DNA of 59,823 bases from Anaerofilum sp. An201 (lineage in GTDB: Bacteria; Bacillota; Clostridia; Oscillospirales; Ruminococcaceae). Shown here one piece after another: positions 53,200 through 59,823 of the stretch. Positions within the stretch are counted from its first letter, which is position 1. The number at the start of each line of letters is the position of its first letter. The translations under genes and the position numbers were made by a program. The stretch is from assembly GCF_002160015.1 (NCBI RefSeq), contig NZ_NFJT01000020.1:1-59823 (forward strand), given 5' to 3'. Below the pieces are notes generated by a model. The model was not told where the DNA came from. It did not search any database and worked only from the letters and a program-made list of their open reading frames with translations.

Positions 53200-55791
53200 A
53201 TGGGGGAACGGACAGGCGGAGCAACCGCAGGACAACACATTTGTGCGGGTCTGCTGGCCCATGTGGACGCCGGCAAGACCACCCTGTCCGAGGCGCTTTT
53301 GTACAAAGCGGGGTGCCTTCGGAAGCTGGGCCGTGTGGACCACCGGGACGCCTTTCTCGACACCGACGAGGCCGAGCGGGAGCGCGGCATCACCATCTTT
53401 TCCAAGCAGGCGCTGCTGCCGCTGCAGGACGTGCAGGTGACGCTGGTGGATACGCCGGGGCATGTGGACTTCTCAGCCGAAGCCGAGCGCACCTTACAGA
53501 TCCTGGACGTGGCTGTGCTGGTCATCAGCGGCACCGACGGCGTGCAGGGCCACACCCGCACGCTCTGGAACCTGCTGAAAGAATACGATATACCGGTATT
53601 TTTGTTTGTGAATAAAATGGACCTGCCCGGCCCGGGCAGAAAGGCGCTGGCCGATTCGCTCAAGCAGCTGGACGCCGGCTGCATCGACTTCACCGCGCCC
53701 GACGCCCAGCGCGAGGAGGAACTGGCGATGTGCAGCGAGCAGCGGATGGAGGCCTACCTCGAAGGCCGCGCGGCCACCGACGAGGAGATCGCGGCTCTGG
53801 TGCGCAGCCGGAAGGTGTTCCCCTGCTGGTATGGGTCGGCGCTGAAGCTGGACGGCGTGGACGCCCTGCTGGAGGGGCTGCGCCGGTTCGCGCCCCGCCC
53901 GGAATATCCCCACACCTTCGGCGCGTCGGTGTACAAGATCGCGCGCGACCCGCAGGGCGCACGCCTGACCTTCCTCAAGGTCACCGGCGGCGCGCTGCAT
54001 GTGCGCGACACCCTCTGCGGCGAGGACGAACAGGGCCAATGGCAGGAAAAAGCCGCGCAGCTGCGCCTGTATTCGGGCGCCGGCTTCACCGCGGCGGACG
54101 AGGTGCCGGCGGGCGGCGTGTGCGCCGTCACCGGCCTGACCCGCACCCGCCCGGGGCAGGGGCTGGGCCACCAGCCCGACGCCGCCGCGCCGGTGCTGCA
54201 GCCGGTGCTGAACTACCAGGTGCTGCTGCCGGACGGCTTCGATGCCCACACCGCCCTGCAGATGCTGCGCCAGCTGCAGGAAGAAGACCCCCAGCTGCAC
54301 GTCACCTGGAACGAGCCGCTGCGCCAGATCCACCTGCAGCTGATGGGCCAGGTGCAGCTGGAGATCTTGCAGCGCCGCCTGCGGGAGCGGTTCGGGCTGG
54401 AGGCGTCCTTCGGCCCGGGCAGCATCCTGTACCGCGAAACCATCAAGGCGCCGTCGGTGGGCGTGGGGCATTTCGAGCCGCTGCGCCACTACGCCGAGGT
54501 GCATCTGCTGCTGGAACCGGGCGCGCCGGGCAGCGGCATCCAGCTGGACAGCCGGTGCAGCGAGGACGTGCTGGACCGCAACTGGCAGCGGCTGATCCTC
54601 AGCCATCTGGCCGAGTGCGAGCATCCGGGCGTGCTGGCCGGGATGCCGGTCACCGACCTGCGCATCACGCTGCTCACCGGCAAGGCGCACCTCAAGCACA
54701 CCGAGGGCGGCGACTTCCGGCAGGCCACCTTCCGTGCGCTGCGGCAGGGGCTGCGAAAGGCCGAAAGCGTTTTGCTGGAACCGTACTACACCTTCCGCCT
54801 GGAGCTCCCGCCCGATGCGGTGGGCCGCGGCATGGCCGACCTGCAAAGGATGTCGGCCAGCTTTGCGCCTCCCCGCCAGGAAGGGGAGACGGCGGTGCTG
54901 GAGGGCACCGTGCCGGTGGCGGAGATCCAGGACTACGCCCGCCAGCTGGCAGGCTACACCCACGGGCACGGGCGTCTGCAATGTACGCTGAAAGGCTATT
55001 TTCCCTGCCATGACCAGCCGCAGGTGCTGGGGCGTATCGGCTACGATCCCGACGCCGACACCGACCATCCGGCCGATTCGGTGTTCTGTTCCCACGGCGC
55101 GGGCTTTGTGGTGAAGTGGAACGAGGTGGACAAGTACCAGCACCTCGTCACCCCGCTGCGCCCGTCCGCCCAGCCGGAGCAGAGCAGTGCGCCGGTGCGC
55201 CGTGCCTCTGCCGCACGCGGCAGCGCCGAGGAGGAAAAGGAGCTGGAGGAGATCTTCCGCCGCACCTACGGGGAAGGCAAGTGGACCACCCCGCTGCCCT
55301 CGCAGGTCACCACCCGCCCGCTGGGCGCGATGGTGTTCGAGGCGGCGGACGAATATTTGCTGGTGGACGGGTACAACATACTCTTTGCATGGGACGATCT
55401 CAAAGAGCTGGCGCGCCAGAACCTCGACGCCGCCCGGCAGAGCCTGATGGACATCCTGTCCAACTACCAGGGGTTCCGCCAGTGCGCGGTGATCCTGGTG
55501 TTCGACGCCTACAAGGTGCACCACACCGGCGAGGTGATGCGCTACCACAACATCGACGTGGTGTACACCAAAGAGGCCGAAACGGCCGATATGTATATCG
55601 AACAGGCCACCTACAAGCTGAGCAAAAACCGGCGGGTGCGGGTGGCCACATCGGACGGCATGGAGCAGCTCATCATCCTGGGCCACGGCGCGCTGCGGGT
55701 ATCCGCCCGCACCTTCCGCCAGGAGGTGGAGCAGGCCAACAGCGAGATCGCCGCCATCATCCAGCGCCACAACAGCGCCAACAAGTGGTGA
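53200..55791 (+). CDS. TetM/EF-G-like ribosomal GTPase fused to a YacP/Rae1-type NYN endonuclease domain
   Basis: 863 residues, AGAGGAGG before the ATG. Residues 1-~650 form a translational GTPase of the ribosomal-protection branch: G1 AHVDAGKTT (20-28), RGIT (62-65), DTPGHVDF (84-91), NKMD (138-141), then domains II-V (HVTWNEPLRQIHLQLMGQVQLEIL, YYTFRLELP). A charged linker (about 665-700) leads to residues 718-863, an NYN/PIN fold like YacP/Rae1: YLLVDGYNILFAW (D723), VFDAYK (D769), KEAETADMYIE (D797) and VATSDGMEQ (D819). TetM-type factors enter the A site; Rae1 cuts mRNA there. A single chain suggests ribosome-directed mRNA cleavage or rescue rather than simple tetracycline resistance. I recall long TetM-like proteins in Clostridia but cannot verify the same fusion. 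Confidence 0.9.
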   Translation: MGERTGGATAGQHICAGLLAHVDAGKTTLSEALLYKAGCLRKLGRVDHRDAFLDTDEAERERGITIFSKQALLPLQDVQVTLVDTPGHVDFSAEAERTLQILDVAVLVISGTDGVQGHTRTLWNLLKEYDIPVFLFVNKMDLPGPGRKALADSLKQLDAGCIDFTAPDAQREEELAMCSEQRMEAYLEGRAATDEEIAALVRSRKVFPCWYGSALKLDGVDALLEGLRRFAPRPEYPHTFGASVYKIARDPQGARLTFLKVTGGALHVRDTLCGEDEQGQWQEKAAQLRLYSGAGFTAADEVPAGGVCAVTGLTRTRPGQGLGHQPDAAAPVLQPVLNYQVLLPDGFDAHTALQMLRQLQEEDPQLHVTWNEPLRQIHLQLMGQVQLEILQRRLRERFGLEASFGPGSILYRETIKAPSVGVGHFEPLRHYAEVHLLLEPGAPGSGIQLDSRCSEDVLDRNWQRLILSHLAECEHPGVLAGMPVTDLRITLLTGKAHLKHTEGGDFRQATFRALRQGLRKAESVLLEPYYTFRLELPPDAVGRGMADLQRMSASFAPPRQEGETAVLEGTVPVAEIQDYARQLAGYTHGHGRLQCTLKGYFPCHDQPQVLGRIGYDPDADTDHPADSVFCSHGAGFVVKWNEVDKYQHLVTPLRPSAQPEQSSAPVRRASAARGSAEEEKELEEIFRRTYGEGKWTTPLPSQVTTRPLGAMVFEAADEYLLVDGYNILFAWDDLKELARQNLDAARQSLMDILSNYQGFRQCAVILVFDAYKVHHTGEVMRYHNIDVVYTKEAETADMYIEQATYKLSKNRRVRVATSDGMEQLIILGHGALRVSARTFRQEVEQANSEIAAIIQRHNSANKW

Positions 55792-55813
55792 CCTTGCAAA
55801 GGAGGCCGTATCC

Positions 55814-56551
55814 ATGACCGATCTGCACAGCCATCTGCTGCCCGGCATCGACGACGGGGCCAAAACGCTGGCCGACGCCGTCGCCATGCTGAAGATGCAG
55901 CAGGCCGATGGGGTGCGCACCGTGTGCGTCACCCCGCATTTTTATCCCGGCCTCGAAACGCCGGACGAGTTTCTGGCCCGCCGCGCCGCCGCGCTGGAGC
56001 AGCTGCTCCCAGCCGCCGCCCCCTACGGCATCCGGCTGGTGGAGGGCGCCGAAGCCGCTATCAGCGAGACGCTGCCCGAACTGGGCCGTCTGGACGAGCT
56101 GTGCCTGGCGGGGAGCCGCACGCTGCTGGTGGAGCTTCCCGTCGCCTGGATGCCGCCCTGGGCCGAGAGCGTGCTGGACGAGCTGCTGGCCGGCGGCATC
56201 CGCCCGCTGCTGGCGCATGTGGAGCGGTATTCCTACTTCCGGTCCGACTTTTCGCGTCTGGAACGCCTGGTGCGCCTGGGCTGCTATGCGCATGTCACCG
56301 CCTCCAATGTGGTGCGGGCCGACGAGGTGGGAAAAGCCTCCCGCCAGATGCTGCGGCGGGGCCTGGCGCAGGCGCTGGGCAGCGACGCGCATTCGCCGTC
56401 CCGGCGTCCTCCCCGCATGGGCGAGGCGGCGCGCCGTCTGGGCGCACGGCGGATGGGGCAGATCGAACACACCGCCGCCGCGCTGCTGGGGCCGCACACA
56501 GCGCCCCCAAAAGCGCCCGCACACGGCCTGCTGGCAGGCTTTGGATGGTAA
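55814..56551 (+). CDS. CpsB/YwqE-type PHP tyrosine phosphatase
   Basis: 245 residues. PHP metal ligands are visible in TDLHSHLLPGIDDG, VTPHFYPG, LLAHVERYSYF and GSDAHSPSRRPP. These Mn-dependent enzymes dephosphorylate BY-kinases that control capsule or exopolysaccharide synthesis. No kinase or polysaccharide genes are nearby, so it is an isolated member. AAAGGAGG precedes the ATG, 22 bp after the fusion gene, so the two are probably co-transcribed. Confidence 0.9.
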   Translation: MTDLHSHLLPGIDDGAKTLADAVAMLKMQQADGVRTVCVTPHFYPGLETPDEFLARRAAALEQLLPAAAPYGIRLVEGAEAAISETLPELGRLDELCLAGSRTLLVELPVAWMPPWAESVLDELLAGGIRPLLAHVERYSYFRSDFSRLERLVRLGCYAHVTASNVVRADEVGKASRQMLRRGLAQALGSDAHSPSRRPPRMGEAARRLGARRMGQIEHTAAALLGPHTAPPKAPAHGLLAGFGW

Positions 56552-56981
56552 AAAATAACAGTACAGCGAAGTTTGATGGCAAAATTTGTGGGCTTCCCAA
56601 AGTGTATATCCGGCTGGTATAATACCCATCGTGGCCCCAGCGCACAGCTGTGTGCGGCCGAGCTGCTGCGGCAGGACCTGGACGCGCGCGGCGTTCCGCA
56701 CACCGAGGAGATCGAGGACGGCATCCGGCACCTGTCCGAGAGCTGGCGGGACGAGTTCCGCGCCGCCACCCGCCAGCCGCTGCTGGAGCAGATGCTGCGC
56801 ATCCTCATCCGGCTGCGCGGACCGATCCGTCTCGGATTGGGGTTGATCGCGCTGGTGCTGTGCGGCGCGCTGGGCGTGCTGCGCGGCGCCGGGCGCGGCG
56901 GTCTGGCTGTGGAGCGTCCACGCCTTTTCGCGCAGAGGAAAGACACAGCCCCCCGCAGCCTGACCGGCGTTCCCAAACACA

Positions 56982-57032
56982 AAACGGGCAAAGCCTCCGG
57001 CACACCGCCGGGCGCTTTGCCCGTTTCTTTTT
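56982..57032 (+). terminator. Terminator after the uncertain ORF
   Basis: AAACGGGCAAAGC / GCTTTGCCCGTTT with inner CCGGC / GCCGG and T-run TTTCTTTTTT. Confidence 0.88.
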
Positions 57033-57040
57033 TCTGCGCA

Positions 57041-57079
57041 AAACAAAAGCCGCCGTTCCTCCAAAGGGGAACAGCGGCT
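57041..57079 (-). terminator. rpmB terminator
   Basis: Minus strand AGCCGCTGTTCC / GGAACGGCGGCT (one wobble) followed by TTTGTTTT. Confidence 0.88.
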
Positions 57080-57105
57080 TCAGTTGCATGTTGCTTTTCT
57101 GAAAA

Positions 57106-57294
57106 TTACAGAGCGCGGGTAACCTTACCAGAGCGCAGGCAACGGGTGCAGGCGTAGATATACTTGGGAGAACCGTCTACGATAGCCTTAACGCGCTTGA
57201 CATTGGGCTTCCAGCTGCGGTTGGACCGCCGATGAGAATGGGAAACCTTGATGCCAAAGGTCACGCCTTTGCCACAACAATCACACTTTGCCAT
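57106..57294 (-). CDS. rpmB: Ribosomal protein bL28, zinc-binding form
   Basis: 62 residues from the ATG seven bases after GGAGG. MAKCDCCGKG, VSHSHRRSNRSWKPN and YACTRCLRSGKVTR are the L28 pattern. Cysteines C4/C7 and C49/C52 make it the zinc-ribbon (C+) form; a C6 next to C7 is extra. It is a component of the large ribosomal subunit. Monocistronic with its own promoter and terminator. Confidence 0.97.
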   Translation of the reverse strand: MAKCDCCGKGVTFGIKVSHSHRRSNRSWKPNVKRVKAIVDGSPKYIYACTRCLRSGKVTRAL

Positions 57295-57329
57295 TTGCTG
57301 CACCTCCTCCATTCATAAGTTGCTCATCT

Positions 57330-57358
57330 ATAATAGCAAACCTTTGGAGAAAATGCAA
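57330..57358 (-). promoter_or_regulatory. rpmB promoter
   Basis: Minus strand TTGCAT-17 bp-TATTAT, 36 bp before the ATG. Confidence 0.82.
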
Positions 57359-57461
57359 GGGCTTTTTGAAAAAATCTTTTTCCATCCGGCATTTTCTGCG
57401 GTTTTAAACGGTTTTGTGCGCCCCGTCCAAAAAGTTTTGGCCGCCGCGGGGAAAGGGCGGC

Positions 57462-57490
57462 TTGTGCTCAGGGCGCAAAACCGCTATAAT
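57462..57490 (+). promoter_or_regulatory. Promoter of the M50-scpA-scpB operon
   Basis: TTGTGC-17 bp-TATAAT, 67 bp before the M50 gene. Confidence 0.82.
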
Positions 57491-57556
57491 AATGCTATAT
57501 GCCTGTAAAACGGCAAATCCGCGCGGCGTCTGCCCGCGCTGTTCCGGAGGCGTTCG

Positions 57557-58222
57557 ATGACCGAACCGATCATTTATCTGATGCGCGCGCTGGCCATGCT
57601 GCTCATCATCCCGGCCCACGAGGCGGCGCACGCATTTGTTTCCTGGAAGCTGGGCGACCCCACCGCGAAAAACTACGGCCGTCTCACGCTGAATCCCGTG
57701 GCCCATTTCGATCTGATGGGCGCTGTCTGCATGATCCTCATCGGCGTGGGCTGGGCCAAGCCGGTCCCCACCGACCCGCGGCGGTTCCGCCATCCCCGGC
57801 GGGATATGGCGCTCTCGGCGGCGGCCGGCCCGGTGTGCAACCTGCTGCTGGCATATCTGGGCATGGTGCTGACCAAAATCTGGACATACACCGCCTCCTA
57901 CAGCACCTTTGCCGTCTGGGTGCTGGTGTTCCTGGAGTGCTTCTATTCGCTCAACGTGTCGCTGGCGGTGTTCAACCTGCTGCCGGTGCCGCCCTTCGAC
58001 GGCAGCCGCATCCTGCTGGTGTTCCTGCCGCGCCGGATCTACTTCGGCCTGATGCGCTACGAGCGGTATCTGATGGTCGCCATGCTGGTGCTGGCCTTCA
58101 GCGGCCTGCTGGACGGGCCGCTCACCTGGCTGAACATGGGCGCGCACGCCGTGCTGGACTGGTCCACCGGCTTCATCGACCGGATCTTTGCCTCCACCCT
58201 CTACACCACCTTCTATATATAA
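57557..58222 (+). CDS. Site-2 protease-like M50 family membrane protein
   Basis: 221 residues with about five membrane segments. The zinc motif HEAAH is at residues 21-25 and the third ligand in NLLPVPPFDGS (N140-S150). The length and the YGRLTLNPVAHFDLMG segment match the compact M50B group encoded next to scpA in Clostridia. It may cut membrane proteins within the bilayer; substrate unknown. TTCCGGAGG lies before the ATG. First gene of the operon with scpA and scpB. Confidence 0.93.
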   Translation: MTEPIIYLMRALAMLLIIPAHEAAHAFVSWKLGDPTAKNYGRLTLNPVAHFDLMGAVCMILIGVGWAKPVPTDPRRFRHPRRDMALSAAAGPVCNLLLAYLGMVLTKIWTYTASYSTFAVWVLVFLECFYSLNVSLAVFNLLPVPPFDGSRILLVFLPRRIYFGLMRYERYLMVAMLVLAFSGLLDGPLTWLNMGAHAVLDWSTGFIDRIFASTLYTTFYI

Positions 58223-58235
58223 AAAGGAGGGCCGC

Positions 58236-58949
58236 ATGGAAAACACCCTCACCTTTCACCTGGAGCAGTTCGACGGCCCGCTGGACCTGCTGCTGTATCT
58301 GGTCAGCAAGAACAAGATGGACCTGTACCAGATCGAGATCGTCACCCTGATCGACCAGTACACCGCCATCATTCGCAACGTGCAGGACAACCGGCTGGAG
58401 ATCGCCAGCGAGTTCATCGAGATGGCCGCCCGCCTGGTGCAGATGAAGAGCTTTCTGCTCCTGCCCAAAAGCGAGGAGGCCGAGCGGATGAAACAGGAGC
58501 TCACCGGCGAGCTGATCGAATACAGCCTGTGCCGCCGGGTGGCCGCCGCACTGGGCGAGCGGGCCGCCGGGGCGGGGTATATGGTGCGCCGCCCGATGGA
58601 GGTGGAGCAGGACCAGACCTACACCCTGCGCCACCCGCCCTACATCCTGCGCGACGCGCTGCGCGGCGCACTGGGCCGCAAGATTTCCCGCCGTCCGCCC
58701 ACCCAGCGCCAGTTTGAACCCATCGTCACCGCTCCGTTTGTGTCGGTGGGGTCGCGGGTGGTGTTCGTGCTGCGGGGGCTTGTCACCGGCAGTCTGCGCC
58801 GCCTGGGGCAGCTGTTCCGTCCGGGCGGCAGCCGCAGCCAGACGGTGGCCACCTTCCTGGCCGTGCTGGAGCTGATGCGCGCCGGCCGCCTGACCATCGA
58901 CGACGACCAGCGCCTGTCGCTGGCGCGCCGCACAAAGGAGAAACGATAA
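58236..58949 (+). CDS. scpA: Segregation and condensation protein A
   Basis: 237 residues from the ATG after AAAAAGGAGG. FHLEQFDGPLDLLLYLVSKNKMDLYQIEI is the ScpA kleisin N terminus that binds SMC, followed by ASEFIEMAARLVQMKSFLLLP. The C-terminal winged helix (TVATFLAVLELMRAGRLTI) closes the SMC ring. It works with ScpB and SMC in chromosome compaction. Fourteen bases follow the M50 stop. Confidence 0.95.
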   Translation: MENTLTFHLEQFDGPLDLLLYLVSKNKMDLYQIEIVTLIDQYTAIIRNVQDNRLEIASEFIEMAARLVQMKSFLLLPKSEEAERMKQELTGELIEYSLCRRVAAALGERAAGAGYMVRRPMEVEQDQTYTLRHPPYILRDALRGALGRKISRRPPTQRQFEPIVTAPFVSVGSRVVFVLRGLVTGSLRRLGQLFRPGGSRSQTVATFLAVLELMRAGRLTIDDDQRLSLARRTKEKR

Positions 58950-59540
58950 ATGGAAAAACGATACCGTGCGGCGGTGGAAGCGCTGCTGTTCGGCTGCGCC
59001 GACCCGGTAAGCGCCCGCCATCTGGCCGAGGTGCTGGAGGCCGATCCCGCCGTGATCGAGCAGACGCTGGCCGCCCTGCAGGCCGAGTACGACAGCCAGC
59101 ACCGCGGCATCTGCCTGCTGCGCCTGGAAGACCGCTGGCAGATGGCCGCCCGCAGCGAGTTCATCCCCTATATCCAGGCCGCGCTGGCGGTCAAGCGCAA
59201 CGCACCGCTGTCGCCGGCGGCGCTGGAGGTGCTGGCCATCATCGCCTACAACCAGCCGGTCTCCCGCGCCTTCATCGAGCAGGTGCGCGGGGTGGACTCC
59301 TCCTCCACCGTCCAGACGCTGATGCAGAAGGGCCTGGTGGAGGAGGCGGGCCGTCTGGACCTGCCCGGCCGCCCCATCGGCTTCGGCACCACCGACGCGT
59401 TTCTGCGCACCTTTGGGCTGTCCTCGCTGGAGGACCTTCCCCCGCTGCACGACGAGAGCAGCCCGCTGCCGCCCCTCCCCGACGGGCCCGACGCCCCGGA
59501 CACCCCCGAGGATGAGCTGCCGCCGGAGGACGCGATATGA
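58950..59540 (+). CDS. scpB: Segregation and condensation protein B
   Basis: 196 residues with two winged helices. RYRAAVEALLFGCADPVSARHLAEVL opens the protein; LSPAALEVLAIIAYNQPVSRAFIEQVRGV and the GRPIGFGTTDAFLRTFGL segment are diagnostic. It starts directly after the scpA stop and ends in an acidic, proline-rich tail. It binds ScpA as a dimer. The stop overlaps the next start (ATGA). Confidence 0.95.
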   Translation: MEKRYRAAVEALLFGCADPVSARHLAEVLEADPAVIEQTLAALQAEYDSQHRGICLLRLEDRWQMAARSEFIPYIQAALAVKRNAPLSPAALEVLAIIAYNQPVSRAFIEQVRGVDSSSTVQTLMQKGLVEEAGRLDLPGRPIGFGTTDAFLRTFGLSSLEDLPPLHDESSPLPPLPDGPDAPDTPEDELPPEDAI

Positions 59541-59823
59541 TCGCCGTGCTGCTGGCGGTGCTGAAGGGGATCGGCATTCTGCTGCTGGGGCTGCTGGTCC
59601 TGCTGCTGCTTTTGCTGGTGGTGCCGGTGGTGATCGACGCCGAATACCGTCCCGACGCCCCCCGCGTGCGGGTGCACATCCTGGGCATCCCGGTCCGCGT
59701 GTGGCCGAAGCCCTGGTGGCTCCGCCGCCTGACCGAGCGCGGGGAAGAGGAGGAATCTGCCCCACCGCCGCAGAAGCCGCCCCAGCCCGCCCCCGCACCT
59801 TCGCAGCCGGCCCCTGCGCAGAC
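59537..59823 (+). CDS. DUF2953-like membrane protein, 3' end outside window
   Basis: The first 95 codons are present. A long leucine-rich membrane segment (about residues 9-32) is followed by VVIDAEYRPDAPRVRVHILGIPVRVWPKPWW, resembling DUF2953 (YtfI-like) proteins that follow scpAB in spore-forming Clostridia, then a proline/alanine-rich stretch. It is translationally coupled to scpB. Family call is from context plus the short visible part. Confidence 0.7.
   Translation, partial: MIAVLLAVLKGIGILLLGLLVLLLLLLVVPVVIDAEYRPDAPRVRVHILGIPVRVWPKPWWLRRLTERGEEEESAPPPQKPPQPAPAPSQPAPAQ

Larger units (their letters stand above)
56576..57157 (+). pseudogene. Uncertain, possibly decayed membrane-protein ORF
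   Basis: An open frame with gene-like codon use only between about 56640 and 56900 (AELLRQDLDARGVPHTEEIEDG, then a hydrophobic stretch LGLIALVLCGALGVLR). The frame runs on through a strong terminator (56982-57032), so its last ~60 codons are not a natural end. In another frame a stop at 56961 just before the terminator would fit, implying a frameshift near 56870-56890. A TATAAT with TGG (56615-56623) lies inside the 5' part, and no ATG with ribosome site starts the coding-like region. I do not recognise the family. Confidence 0.4.

Noticed and set aside
53200-55791. Simple tetracycline resistance gene
   Set aside because: The GTPase part belongs to the broad TetM/EF-G branch, but the C-terminal nuclease domain and chromosomal context without mobile elements do not fit a standard tet gene.
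56600-57030. RNase P RNA or another structural RNA
   Set aside because: A GAGGAAAG string near 56935 recalls RNase P, but the surrounding conserved segments are missing and the region has strong codon bias.

Overview
The window looks like chromosomal DNA of a GC-rich, spore-forming gut-type Clostridia, most likely Oscillospirales near Gemmiger, Subdoligranulum or Faecalibacterium. The pointers are spoIIR, a zinc-ribbon L28, a meso-DAP dehydrogenase, tRNA genes with encoded CCA, sigmaA promoters that often carry an extended -10, strong AGGAGG ribosome sites with several TTG or GTG starts, and a two-hairpin intergenic repeat of the kind common in that group. The taxon is inferred, not proven. 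I saw no rRNA, CRISPR array, insertion sequence or prophage.

Layout. 1-5.4 kb: end of a tRNA-Pro, then a cystine/thiol locus: cystine symporter, CoA-disulfide reductase with a rhodanese domain, and a PatB/MalY C-S lyase in one operon, divergent from a MarR regulator. 5.7-9 kb: M32 carboxypeptidase and two coupled HAD phosphatases. 9-24 kb: a large glutamine-centred region. Leftward runs purC-purB-glnA-ANTAR regulator-wbuX-hisF-hisH; rightward runs a split glutamate synthase with purA inside it, then pyrG and purF. 24-26 kb: GNAT, tRNA-Arg, tRNA-His, tRNA-Gln and an acyl-ACP thioesterase. 26-30 kb: a candidate small RNA, IMP dehydrogenase, an S66 peptidase and an RlmA-type methyltransferase. 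30-36 kb: a ribbon-helix-helix protein beside a 27-bp palindrome, an ABC exporter, a YnbB-type PLP enzyme, GNAT and murD. 36-41 kb: type III glutamine synthetase with a structured leader, a family 5 binding lipoprotein and spoIIR. 41-45 kb: ispE, DUF362 ferredoxin protein, aminotransferase and Lrp in one operon. 45-50 kb: ACT/PFL pair, an XRE protein fused to a desulfoferrodoxin-like domain, msrC-ddh, TetR and an antiporter remnant. 50-56 kb: MATE exporter and MerR, then a fused EF-G/TetM-like GTPase with a YacP/Rae1-type NYN nuclease domain, then a CpsB-type PHP phosphatase. 57-59.8 kb: rpmB, an M50 protease, scpA, scpB and the start of a DUF2953-like gene.

How the parts fit. The central 15 kb gathers enzymes that make glutamine (glnA, and glnN further on), recycle it to glutamate (split gltB), or spend its amide nitrogen (purF, pyrG, hisH with hisF/wbuX), plus purine steps consuming aspartate (purA, purB, purC). 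An ANTAR RNA-binding regulator sits beside glnA. Two leaders, before gltB and before wbuX, share a hairpin with the hexaloop AAAGGC whose bases also form the 5' arm of an intrinsic terminator. That suggests ANTAR antitermination controls the region. The other standout is the single-chain fusion of an A-site ribosomal GTPase with an A-site mRNA endonuclease domain.
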